In this document: piece after piece, positions 9,395 through 17,047 of the stretch | Position numbering within the stretch: the stretch's first letter is position 1 | How the letters are laid out: every line of letters starts with the position of its first letter | NCBI GenBank assembly: GCA_902464565.1 | Contig: CABQJV010000025.1 | Location: forward strand, 1-30,208 | Length of the DNA: 30,208 nucleotides | Source: an uncultured Collinsella sp. | GTDB lineage: Bacteria; Actinomycetota; Coriobacteriia; Coriobacteriales; Coriobacteriaceae | Direction of reading: 5' to 3' | Program-made: the position numbers and the translations under genes | The notes under the pieces: model-generated | What the model saw: the letters and a program-made list of their open reading frames with translations, nothing else | Databases searched by the model: none | What the model was told of the DNA's origin: nothing

Positions 9395-9460
9395 ATTTGG
9401 TCCTTTGTGGTCAAGCATTTGGTCAGTGTTTGGTCGGCGTTTGGTCGGGTTTTGGAAAGA
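9395..9460 (+). repeat. 11-bp tandem array of TTTGGTC units upstream of recA
   Basis: TTTGGTC occurs at 9396, 9418, 9429 and 9440. A degenerate copy (TGTGGTC) lies at 9406, and a further half-match (TTTTGG) at 9450. The spacing is 11 bp, about one helical turn, and the array ends 27 bp before the recA -35 element. It does not encode a convincing peptide. Repeated protein-binding sites on one face of the DNA are a possible reading. Confidence 0.7.
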
Positions 9461-9487
9461 CCGCCTGCATATGATTGGCCTGAACGG

Positions 9488-9516
9488 TTGACCACGAACA
9501 GCCGTTCGTTTATTAT
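9488..9516 (+). promoter_or_regulatory. recA promoter
   Basis: TTGACC (9488-9493) and TATTAT (9511-9516) are separated by exactly 17 bp, a near-consensus vegetative promoter. The SOS box fills the spacer, so bound LexA would block RNA polymerase. Transcription should begin near 9523, giving a short leader. Confidence 0.85.
9495..9508. promoter_or_regulatory. SOS box (LexA operator) of recA
   Basis: CGAACAGCCGTTCG has perfect CGAAC/CGTTCG-type arms of the Gram-positive LexA operator (CGAAC-N4-GTTCG). It sits between the -35 and -10 elements of the recA promoter, and lexA itself is encoded at 19025-19669. Confidence 0.88.
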
Positions 9517-9546
9517 CGATGCAGGTTGTTAAGAGGAGGGCTATTC

Positions 9547-10695
9547 ATGGCCAAGAATTCAGGTCCCGTACGTACCGTTCATGCTCGCACGACGGGTAAA
9601 GAGCGCGATGAGATGATCGCCACCACCAAGGCCGAGATCGAGAAGAAATTCGGCCTGGGTTCCATCATGAGGTACGGCGACGGTGGTCCCGAGCTCGAGG
9701 TCGAGGCCATTCCCACGGGCGCCCTGGCCCTCGATGCCGCGCTGGGTATCGGCGGCGTGCCGCGCGGTCGTATCGTCGAGATTTACGGTCCTGAGTCCTC
9801 CGGTAAGACGACGCTTTCGCTCGAGATCCTGGCCGAGGCCCAGGCAATGGGTGGCGTTGTGGCATTTATCGATGCCGAGCACGCGCTCGATCCTACGTAT
9901 GCCGCACGCATCGGCGTGGATATCGACGAGGTGCTCATTTCCCAGCCCGATACGGGTGAGCAGGCGCTCGAGATCGTTGACATGCTCGTGCGTTCCGGCG
10001 CCATCGATGCCATCGTCGTTGACTCCGTCGCTGCGCTGACCCCGCGCGCCGAGATCGAGGGAGAAATCGGCGACACTACGGTCGGTCTTCAGGCTCGCCT
10101 GATGAGCCAGGCGCTCCGCAAGCTCGCCGGCTCGCTGTCCAAGTCCAACACGACGTGCATTTTCATTAACCAGCTGCGTGAGAAGATCGGCGTCATGTTC
10201 GGCAACCCCGAGACCACGACGGGCGGCCGCGCCCTTAAGTTCTTCTCTTCGGTGCGTATCGACATTCGCCGCATCGACAGCATTAAGCTTAAGGACGAGG
10301 TTATCGGTAACCGCGTGCGCGCCAAGGTCGTTAAGAACAAGGTGGCAGCTCCGTTCCGTTCTGCTGAGTTCGACATCATGTACGGTACGGGCATCTCTAA
10401 GGAGGGCTCGATTCTGGACATGGCTGTCGAGTGCGGCATTTGCAAGAAGATGGGCTCCTGGTTTGCCTATGGCGAGGATAAGCTCGGCAACGGTCGCGAG
10501 GCCGCCAAGGCGTTCCTGCGCGAACACCCCGATTGTGCCGACGAGATTGAGCATAAGGTCCGCCTTGCCTGTGGACTTGAGTTTGATGACGATGCTCCGT
10601 CCGAGGTCGAGCTGACCGATCAGCCTGCGCCTGAGGAGTTTGACGAGCTTTACGCCATCGATGGTTCCGCCATGCTCGATGATGACGACGAGTAG
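9547..10695 (+). CDS. recA: Recombinase RecA
   Basis: RecA forms filaments on single-stranded DNA, catalyses strand exchange and triggers LexA self-cleavage. The 382-residue protein has Walker A GPESSGKT at 81-88, the L2-region sequence NQLREKIGVMFGNPETTTGG, and an acidic C-terminal tail. No intein or frameshift is visible. ATG 9547 is supported by GAGGAGGG six bases upstream; the upstream in-frame extension lacks family similarity. It is controlled by the SOS-box promoter at 9488-9516 and followed closely by recX. Confidence 0.98.
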   Translation: MAKNSGPVRTVHARTTGKERDEMIATTKAEIEKKFGLGSIMRYGDGGPELEVEAIPTGALALDAALGIGGVPRGRIVEIYGPESSGKTTLSLEILAEAQAMGGVVAFIDAEHALDPTYAARIGVDIDEVLISQPDTGEQALEIVDMLVRSGAIDAIVVDSVAALTPRAEIEGEIGDTTVGLQARLMSQALRKLAGSLSKSNTTCIFINQLREKIGVMFGNPETTTGGRALKFFSSVRIDIRRIDSIKLKDEVIGNRVRAKVVKNKVAAPFRSAEFDIMYGTGISKEGSILDMAVECGICKKMGSWFAYGEDKLGNGREAAKAFLREHPDCADEIEHKVRLACGLEFDDDAPSEVELTDQPAPEEFDELYAIDGSAMLDDDDE

Positions 10696-10706
10696 CGGTT
10701 ACGCTC

Positions 10707-11399
10707 ATGTCGTATACGGTGACCGAGGCCACGGTCGTCTTTCCCGATAAGAAGGCGGTCTCCTCGTTCTCGAGCGGGTATGCGTCCAAAAAGCCTTGCG
10801 CACATATCGATTGTGAGCTTGAGGGCGGTTATGAACGATCCATCTGGATTCCTGTTCGTGTTGCGCGCCTGTTTCTTAAAAATCGCCCCGATCTTCCCTG
10901 CGATTGGGATGAGTTTCGCGAAGCGGTACAGCTCATTGAGCGTAAATGCGCGCTTACCATGGTGACTGAGATGCTGTCGCGCCGCGACCATGCCACGGGT
11001 GAGGTCCGTGACAAGCTGGCTCGCTACGGCTTTCACCAGCCCGCGATCGATTTCGCCGTCGAGCGCGCCACCGAGTATCACTTTTTAGACGAGAACCGCT
11101 TTTGTTCGTACTTTATCGAGGAGCGCAAACGACGTGGCTGGGGACAGCGCAAGATTGAGACCGAGCTCAAGCGCCGCCATGTCGTGCTCGATGATATCCC
11201 CGGCTATCCCGAGGATTATTTTGCCGTGGAGGACGACTTGGCTCGCGCATCGGCTTTACTCGCGAAGCGTCGTGTTCCCGAGACACGTGGATTCGAAAAG
11301 CTCGTCCGGTTTTTGATGGGTAAGGGCTTTTCGTACCACATCGCCGCCGATGCCGTTAAGGCGCGTCTCGATGCCGAACATGAGGAATGTGCAGTTTAG
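10707..11399 (+). CDS. recX: Regulatory protein RecX
   Basis: RecX binds RecA filaments and limits or tunes their activity. The 230-residue protein has the family's three-helix repeats, with recognisable segments RRDHATGEVRDKL, FLDENRFCSYFIEERKRRGWG and FEKLVRFLMGKGFSY. An N-terminal extension of about 75 residues precedes them. The gene starts 11 bp after recA without a strong ribosome-binding site, so it is probably translated from the recA transcript. I see no clear terminator after it. Confidence 0.9.
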   Translation: MSYTVTEATVVFPDKKAVSSFSSGYASKKPCAHIDCELEGGYERSIWIPVRVARLFLKNRPDLPCDWDEFREAVQLIERKCALTMVTEMLSRRDHATGEVRDKLARYGFHQPAIDFAVERATEYHFLDENRFCSYFIEERKRRGWGQRKIETELKRRHVVLDDIPGYPEDYFAVEDDLARASALLAKRRVPETRGFEKLVRFLMGKGFSYHIAADAVKARLDAEHEECAV

Positions 11400-11461
11400 A
11401 CACATGTGGTTTGCGTACCCGCCGTTCACCGCGTTTTAGTCGCCGTACCGGGTCCATTTAT

Positions 11462-11490
11462 TTGACAGTTGTTACGGTTCAACGTACGAT
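11462..11490 (+). promoter_or_regulatory. Promoter of rny
   Basis: A perfect TTGACA (11462-11467), a 17-bp spacer and TACGAT (11485-11490) make a strong vegetative promoter. It lies in the 250-bp gap between recX and rny. The predicted start near 11497 leaves an untranslated leader of about 160 nt. Confidence 0.8.
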
Positions 11491-11519
11491 AAACACTGTC
11501 ATTTGCTTTGTGATATGTG

Positions 11520-11621
11520 CTCATCTTTGATGAGTTTGTTTATATGTTTATCTGTATCCGACCCGCATAAGCTGCGCCCATATTACTCAAATGTCGCGAG
11601 CCGTTCGCAAGGACGGTTCGC
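11520..11621 (+). other. Structured leader of rny with two hairpins
   Basis: Two short stems lie between the rny promoter and its start codon. CTCATC/GATGAG with a TTT loop (11520-11534) is followed by TTTGTTTAT. GCGAGCCGT/ACGGTTCGC (11596-11621), with one G-U pair, is followed by TTTGTTGTG. Both look like weak terminators or processing sites. No riboswitch class is recognisable. Confidence 0.4.
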
Positions 11622-11656
11622 TTTGTTGTGTAACGAATCCATAAAAAGGAGTGAGC

Positions 11657-13207
11657 ATGCCTATTATCGCAGCGCTCGTTGGCATCGTTTTGGGTGCCAT
11701 CGCCGCCATTGCCTACATGCGCACCGCCAAGCAGGGTAGTCTTCACGAGGCCGACGAAAAGATCCAGTCGGCTCACGCACAGGCTGAGTCCCTAATCGGT
11801 GATGCAAAGCGTCAGGCCGAGACCCTCAAAAAAGAGGCTCTGCTTGAGGCAAAGGAAGAGATCATCAAGAATAAGCAGGCTGCCGAGGCCGAGGACAAGC
11901 AGCGTAAGAGCGAGATTCGTACACTCGAGAACCGTGTGATGCAGCGCGAGGAGTCCCTCGATCGCCGCAACGATGCCCTCGACAAGCGTGAACATCAGCT
12001 GTCCAGCCAGGCTGGCCAGGTCGAGAAGCGCTCCCGTGAGCTTGAGGAGCTTTGCGCCAAGCAGACCTCGGAGCTCGAGCGCATCGCCGACCTGACCCGC
12101 GAGGACGCTCACAAGGAGCTCCTCGACAAGGTTCGCGGCGAGGTTACCCACGAGGCCGCCACGATCATCCGCGAGTCCGAGCAGCAGGTTCGCGCCGAGT
12201 GCCACAAGACCGCTCAGGAGATCTTGTCCCTGGCTATTCAACGCTGTGCCGCCGACCACACCGCCGAGGTTACCGTTACCTCCGTGCACATTCCTTCCGA
12301 TGACCTCAAGGGTCGCATCATCGGCCGCGAGGGTCGCAACATCCGTACCTTTGAGCAGGTTTCCGGCGTCAACCTCGTGATCGATGATACGCCCGAGACC
12401 GTCGTGCTTTCGAGCTTCGATCCGGTCCGTCGCGAGACCGCCCGCGTCGCCCTCGAGAACCTTATTGCTGACGGCCGCATTCATCCTGCCCGTATCGAGG
12501 AGATGTATCACAAGGCCGCCGACTTGGTTCAGCAGCGCGTGCGCGAGGCTGGCGAACAGGCTGCCTTCGATACCGGTATCCACGATCTGCATCCCGAGAT
12601 CGTTAAGACCCTGGGTGCCCTGCGCTATCGCACCTCGTTTGGTCAGAACGTGCTCCAGCATTCCCTCGAGGTTTCCGACCTGTGCGGCGTGATGGCTTCC
12701 GAGCTTGGCCTGGACGTTGTGACCGCCAAGCGTGCCGGCCTGCTGCACGATCTTGGCAAGGCTATCGACCATGACGTCGAGGGCCCGCACGCCGTTATCG
12801 GCGCCGAGCTCGCCCGTCGCTATGGCGAGAAGCCCGTTATCGTTCACGCTATCGAGGCTCACCACGCCGACGTCGACCCCAACACGGTGCTCGATGTTCT
12901 GGTCCAGGCTGCCGATGCTGTTTCTGCCTCTCGCCCCGGTGCCCGTCGCGAATCGGCCGAGAACTACATCAAGCGCCTTGAGAAGCTCGAGGAGATTGCC
13001 AACTCCCATGACGGCGTCGAGCGTACCTATGCCATGCAGGCTGGTCGCGAGGTCCACGTCATGGTTCAGCCGGACAAGATTTCCGATGCTCAGTCCACGG
13101 TCTTGGCTCATGACATCGCCCATCAGATCGAGGAAGAGATGGAGTATCCCGGTCAGGTGCGCGTCGTCGTGATTCGCGAGAGCCGCGCTGTCGATATCGC
13201 TAAATAA
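11657..13207 (+). CDS. rny: Ribonuclease Y
   Basis: RNase Y is a membrane-anchored endoribonuclease that starts mRNA decay. The 516-residue protein has an N-terminal membrane helix (about 2-21), a long charged coiled coil (about 25-190), a KH domain with GREG, and an HD domain with H364-D365 in LLHDLGKA followed by EAHHADV. GGAGTGA (11648-11654) points to ATG 11657; the GTG at 11651 overlaps that site and is unlikely. RNase J is encoded in the same window. The GHKL ATPase gene begins one base after the stop. Confidence 0.95.
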   Translation: MPIIAALVGIVLGAIAAIAYMRTAKQGSLHEADEKIQSAHAQAESLIGDAKRQAETLKKEALLEAKEEIIKNKQAAEAEDKQRKSEIRTLENRVMQREESLDRRNDALDKREHQLSSQAGQVEKRSRELEELCAKQTSELERIADLTREDAHKELLDKVRGEVTHEAATIIRESEQQVRAECHKTAQEILSLAIQRCAADHTAEVTVTSVHIPSDDLKGRIIGREGRNIRTFEQVSGVNLVIDDTPETVVLSSFDPVRRETARVALENLIADGRIHPARIEEMYHKAADLVQQRVREAGEQAAFDTGIHDLHPEIVKTLGALRYRTSFGQNVLQHSLEVSDLCGVMASELGLDVVTAKRAGLLHDLGKAIDHDVEGPHAVIGAELARRYGEKPVIVHAIEAHHADVDPNTVLDVLVQAADAVSASRPGARRESAENYIKRLEKLEEIANSHDGVERTYAMQAGREVHVMVQPDKISDAQSTVLAHDIAHQIEEEMEYPGQVRVVVIRESRAVDIAK

Positions 13208-13208
13208 C

Positions 13209-14294
13209 ATGAACGACGCGAACGAGCTCATCTCATTTATCGCGTCGATGTCGGGGGAGGGCAACCTTCGCGTCGAGGAGAACCTTGGCGAGGGGTATGT
13301 CCGCCTCCGCGTTTCGGAGGCCGAGCGGCGCCAGGCAAAGCATGACATTCAGCATGTCGAGGATATTGTCATCGAAATGCTGCGCAACGCTCGTGATGCC
13401 GGTGCCGACAAGGTCTATCTCGCCACGACCAAGGAAGACGGTGTCCGTACGCTCGTCTTTCTGGATAACGGCTCGGGCGTGCCGCAGGATATGCAGGAGC
13501 GCATCTTTGATGCCCGCGTTACCTCCAAGCTTGAGAGCATGAAGATGGATCGTTGGGGCGTTCACGGTCGAGGCATGGCATTGTTCTCGATTAAGCAGAA
13601 CACCGACGAGGCCCGTGTGGTCACGTCCGGCGTCGATCTTGGTTCAGCCTTTAAGGTGAGCGTTGCAGCCGACCGCCTCAGTGAGCGTGCCGATCAGTCC
13701 AGCTGGCCCCAGGCCGTCAAGGATGAGGACGGACGTTATGTCTGTGCTCGCGGCCCGCATAATATTATTCGCGCTGCCTGTGAGTTTGCGCTCGAGGAGC
13801 TGCGTGGTTGCGATGTCTATCTTGGTTCTCCGTCTGAGATTGCCGCGACCCTTTATGCTCAGGCGTCAAGTCGGCTCGATACGTCTCGTCTCCTGTTTAT
13901 TGATGACGAGAGCGAGCTTCCGGTTGTCGATCGTTTAGGCCTTGCCTCTGATGCCGAGGACTTTATTCGTATCTGCTCGGGTTTGGGTCTTGAGATGTCC
14001 GAGCGCACGGCACATCGCATTTTGGCAGGGCAGATTAAGCCCGTTCGCGGTGTGACCGCGCGTCTGCTGCGCGAGCGTGATTCGTCCTCGCATGCGCCGG
14101 CTCCTGTCGATCTCGCGAAGGATCGTCGCGGGCTTCGTATTGCCAAGGATGACATGGCACAGTTTTCGCGTGCTGTGGAGCGCGACTTTAATGACCTTGC
14201 CGCCCGGTACTATCTCAACCTTTGCGGCGACCCAAAGATTCGCGTTTCGCGTGATCGAATCACTGTGACCTTCGATCTTGCCAAAGAGGAATAG
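13209..14294 (+). CDS. GHKL-type ATP-binding protein of unknown function
   Basis: I do not recognise a named family. Residues about 45-155 form a Bergerat (Hsp90/MutL/histidine-kinase) ATP-binding fold. It has an N-box with E56, N60 and D63 (EMLRNARDAGA), G1 as D86-N-G-S-G90, and a lid with GVHGRGMAL at 117-125. There is no histidine-kinase dimerisation domain, Hsp90 middle domain or membrane segment. The remaining 200 residues include a basic stretch (about 275-310) and end in an acidic tail. The start ATG is one base after the rny stop and has no ribosome-binding site, so translation is probably coupled to rny. Position between rny and spoVS suggests a role linked to one of them, but that is inference. 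Confidence 0.75.
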   Translation: MNDANELISFIASMSGEGNLRVEENLGEGYVRLRVSEAERRQAKHDIQHVEDIVIEMLRNARDAGADKVYLATTKEDGVRTLVFLDNGSGVPQDMQERIFDARVTSKLESMKMDRWGVHGRGMALFSIKQNTDEARVVTSGVDLGSAFKVSVAADRLSERADQSSWPQAVKDEDGRYVCARGPHNIIRAACEFALEELRGCDVYLGSPSEIAATLYAQASSRLDTSRLLFIDDESELPVVDRLGLASDAEDFIRICSGLGLEMSERTAHRILAGQIKPVRGVTARLLRERDSSSHAPAPVDLAKDRRGLRIAKDDMAQFSRAVERDFNDLAARYYLNLCGDPKIRVSRDRITVTFDLAKEE

Positions 14295-14300
14295 TGCCTT

Positions 14301-14318
14301 TACCGAGTCCACTCGGTA
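14301..14318. promoter_or_regulatory. Perfect inverted repeat upstream of spoVS
   Basis: TACCGAGT and ACTCGGTA are perfect 8-bp arms separated by CC, 50 bp before the spoVS start. The loop is too short for a good terminator and no T-tract follows, so a dimeric-protein operator is the better guess. Confidence 0.45.
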
Positions 14319-14368
14319 CGATACAGTTATTGCAGTTAAAACGTACTTTTAAACGCAGGAGTTTCTTC

Positions 14369-14686
14369 ATGGATTGCCTGAAGGTATCAAGCAAATCATC
14401 GCCCGCGTCCGTTGCCGGCGCCATCGCCGGCATGGTCAAGGATGGTGTGCCCGTCAACATTCAGTGTGTCGGCGCCGGTGCGGTCAACCAGGCCATAAAG
14501 GCTGTGGCTATCGCGCGCGGTTTTTTGATTCCAACCGGTTTTGATATTTCCTGCGCGCCCGTGTTCTCTGACATCCTTATTAACGGGGAGTCGCGCACGG
14601 CCATCCGTCTTTCTATTTACGTTCACCAGATCAATCGAACTGCTATGGATAACGTCGTCATGGATGATGTTAAGCCTGTGGCATAG
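14369..14686 (+). CDS. spoVS: Stage V sporulation protein S (SpoVS) homologue
   Basis: The protein matches SpoVS strongly: LKVSSKSSPASVAGAIAG, then AVNQAIKAVAIARGF and RTAIRLSI. SpoVS is a small Alba-like protein needed late in Bacillus sporulation and also found in many non-sporulating bacteria, where its role is unclear. This copy has 105 residues, about 19 more than the 86-residue Bacillus protein, all at the C-terminus. ATG 14369 is preceded by AGGAG (14357-14361); the ORF extends upstream but without homology. No other sporulation gene is present. Confidence 0.92.
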   Translation: MDCLKVSSKSSPASVAGAIAGMVKDGVPVNIQCVGAGAVNQAIKAVAIARGFLIPTGFDISCAPVFSDILINGESRTAIRLSIYVHQINRTAMDNVVMDDVKPVA

Positions 14687-14738
14687 CTTCTGCTTGCCTC
14701 GATTCGCCCCCCCCTCTCCATCGTTAGGACTTATGCAC

Positions 14739-16109
14739 ATGGACCAGCGTTCCGTACGCGATATTCTTGCCGGTAAAACCTACTTTATCCGCACCTTTGG
14801 CTGCCAGATGAATCAGCACGACTCTGAGCGCGTGAGCGGTCTGCTCGATTCGTATGGTTGCCTCATGGCGCTCGATCCCGAGCATGCCGATATTGTTGTC
14901 TTCATGACATGCTGCGTGCGCGAGGCCGCCGATACTCGCCTGTACGGTCAGTGCAACTCTTGTAAGAGCCTCCCGCCCTCACCCTCGGGCAAGCGTGTGG
15001 TTGCCGTTGGTGGTTGCATCGCGCAGCGCGATGGCGAGGGCCTGCTCACCAACGTCGATAACGTCAATGTCATCTTTGGTACGCATTCCATCGCACATGT
15101 GGCCGAGCTCATTGCCGAGGCGTTCCTTGATGGCAAGCGTCATATCCGCACCAATGAGCATGAGGATACGGATGCCATGAGCATGCCGTGGCATCGCGAG
15201 ACCCAGTATCACGCCTGGGTGCCCATTATGACGGGCTGCAATAATTTCTGCACCTATTGCATCGTACCGTACGTGCGCGGTCGCGAAAAGAGCCGCCCCT
15301 TCGAGGAAATTGTCGACGAGGTGACTGGTTTGGTGCGCCAGGGCGTGCGTGAGATTACGCTGCTGGGTCAAAACGTTAACTCATATGGTCGCGATCTGTT
15401 TGGTAAGCCGCGTTTTGCCGATCTGCTGCGTGCCGTGGGCGATACGGGTGTGGAGCGCATCTTCTTTACGTCTTCGCATCCCAAGGATCTGCTGCCCGAG
15501 ACCATCGACGCCATGGCCGAAACGCCTGCCGTTATGCCGCAGCTGCACTTGGCCGTCCAGTCAGGTTCGACGCGGATCCTCAAAGAGATGAATCGCCGTT
15601 ATACACGCGAGGACTATTTGGGCCTGGTCGATCGCATTCGCAACCGTATGCCCGATATCGCGCTCTCGACCGACATTATCGTTGGCTTCCCGGGCGAGAC
15701 TGAAGAAGACTTTGAGCAGACGCTTTCACTTGCCGAGACGGTCCGCTATGCCCAGGCCTATACCTTCATCTATTCCAAGCGCGCCGGTACCCCGGCCGCA
15801 GAGATTGACGATCCTACGCCGCATGAGGTTATTCTCGAGCGTTTCAACCGCTTGGTTAAGGTTATCGAGACCACGGCACATGAGTATAACCAGGGTGAGC
15901 TTCATACTGTGGTGCCGGCGCTCATTGAGGGCACGAGCAAGAAGAACGATGCGGTCCTGCTGGGCAAGAGTCCCAAGAATCAGACCGTGCATGCGCCTAT
16001 CCCCGAGGGTTACAGCATCGATCAGCTTGTTGGCAAGATCGTTGATGTTGACGTTGATGTTGCCAAGACCTGGTATTTGTCCGGCTCCATTGTGGGCGAG
16101 CCGCGCTAA
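14739..16109 (+). CDS. miaB: tRNA-2-methylthio-N6-dimethylallyladenosine synthase MiaB
   Basis: MiaB is a radical-SAM enzyme that adds a methylthio group to isopentenyl-adenosine 37 of tRNAs reading U-starting codons. Auxiliary-cluster cysteines are C22 (GCQMNQHDSE), C58 (MTCCVREAAD) and C93; the radical-SAM motif is C167, C171, C174 (CNNFCTYC). A TRAM domain ends the 456-residue protein. Two in-frame ATGs, 14733 and 14739, lie near AGGA (14726-14729); I chose 14739 for better spacing. The stop overlaps the miaA start (TAATG), placing two consecutive steps of one modification pathway in one operon. Confidence 0.94.
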   Translation: MDQRSVRDILAGKTYFIRTFGCQMNQHDSERVSGLLDSYGCLMALDPEHADIVVFMTCCVREAADTRLYGQCNSCKSLPPSPSGKRVVAVGGCIAQRDGEGLLTNVDNVNVIFGTHSIAHVAELIAEAFLDGKRHIRTNEHEDTDAMSMPWHRETQYHAWVPIMTGCNNFCTYCIVPYVRGREKSRPFEEIVDEVTGLVRQGVREITLLGQNVNSYGRDLFGKPRFADLLRAVGDTGVERIFFTSSHPKDLLPETIDAMAETPAVMPQLHLAVQSGSTRILKEMNRRYTREDYLGLVDRIRNRMPDIALSTDIIVGFPGETEEDFEQTLSLAETVRYAQAYTFIYSKRAGTPAAEIDDPTPHEVILERFNRLVKVIETTAHEYNQGELHTVVPALIEGTSKKNDAVLLGKSPKNQTVHAPIPEGYSIDQLVGKIVDVDVDVAKTWYLSGSIVGEPR

Positions 16110-17047
16110 TGGTTTCTTCCGGGGCAGGTCTTTCCGCCGTTGCGATCGTCGGTCCGACGGCGGTTGGTAAGAGTGATGTTGCCGACCGTTTGGCCGCTCG
16201 TCTTTCGTCCGAAGTACTGTCGTGCGATGCGATGCAAATCTATCGCGGCATGGACATCGGTACCGCAAAGATGACGCCCGATGAGTGTACGGCGCCGCTG
16301 CGTCTTGTCGACATTGTAGATCCGGGTGTGGCATATTCTGCTGCGCTTTATCAGGCTGACGCTCGCGCACATGTTGAGCGCTTGCTTGGCGAGGGCCGCC
16401 TACCGGTGTTTTGCGGGGGTACGGGGCTGTATCTCAAGGCCGCCCTCGATGAGATGGACTTTCCCTCGGGTGAACTTGAGGACGATCGCCGTGTGGGCTA
16501 TCAGGAGCTTGCCGAGCGTATTGGCGAGGAAGAACTGCATGCCCTGCTTGCCGAGCGCGACCCAGAATCGGCTGCTGTTATTCATCCCCATAACGTGCGC
16601 CGTGTGATTCGTGCGCTCGAGATGCATGATGATGGTATCTCCTATGCACAGCAAAAAAGTCAGTTTAGTGTTCCGCGCGAGCATTATCATGCTCTATGGT
16701 TTGGTCTGACGCGTAATCGCGAGGTGCTCTACGAGCGCATTAACCTGCGTGTCGATCTGATGTTTGAACAGGGTCTTGTCGATGAGGTTCGCGGTCTTAT
16801 GGACCAGGGGCTGGGAGATGCCCTGACTTCGATGCAGGCAATTGGCTATAAAGAGATCATTGATGCTTTCAATGGCGTGATTTCTATGAATGAGGCTCGC
16901 GAACTCATCAAGATGCGTTCGCGTCGCTATGCCAAACGTCAGCTTTCGTGGTTTAAGCGCGATGACCGTATCGTGTGGTTTGATATGGACGAGTTTACGA
17001 TCGATGAGGTCGTTGAGGACATCCTGCATCGTATTGAGGCTGTCTAA
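16109..17047 (+). CDS. miaA: tRNA dimethylallyltransferase MiaA
   Basis: MiaA transfers the dimethylallyl group to adenosine 37 of tRNA, making the substrate of MiaB. The 312-residue protein has the P-loop GPTAVGKS at 15-22, then DAMQIYRGMDIGTAK and GGTGLYLKA, and the C-terminal KMRSRRYAKRQLSWFKRD segment that contacts tRNA in homologues. The start overlaps the miaB stop and the stop overlaps the hflX start, both as TAATG, so the three genes are surely translated from one message. Confidence 0.95.
   Translation: MVSSGAGLSAVAIVGPTAVGKSDVADRLAARLSSEVLSCDAMQIYRGMDIGTAKMTPDECTAPLRLVDIVDPGVAYSAALYQADARAHVERLLGEGRLPVFCGGTGLYLKAALDEMDFPSGELEDDRRVGYQELAERIGEEELHALLAERDPESAAVIHPHNVRRVIRALEMHDDGISYAQQKSQFSVPREHYHALWFGLTRNREVLYERINLRVDLMFEQGLVDEVRGLMDQGLGDALTSMQAIGYKEIIDAFNGVISMNEARELIKMRSRRYAKRQLSWFKRDDRIVWFDMDEFTIDEVVEDILHRIEAV

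Noticed and set aside
9395..9460. The repeat array as a CRISPR
   Set aside because: Units are 11 bp with 3-4-bp variable gaps and there are no cas genes; the dimensions do not fit.
9323..9532. Small ORF of 69 codons upstream of recA
   Set aside because: It is built from the TTTGGTC repeats and overlaps the recA promoter and SOS box; the peptide has no credible features.
14369..14686. Evidence that the organism forms spores
   Set aside because: SpoVS homologues occur widely in non-sporulating bacteria and no other sporulation gene is present here.
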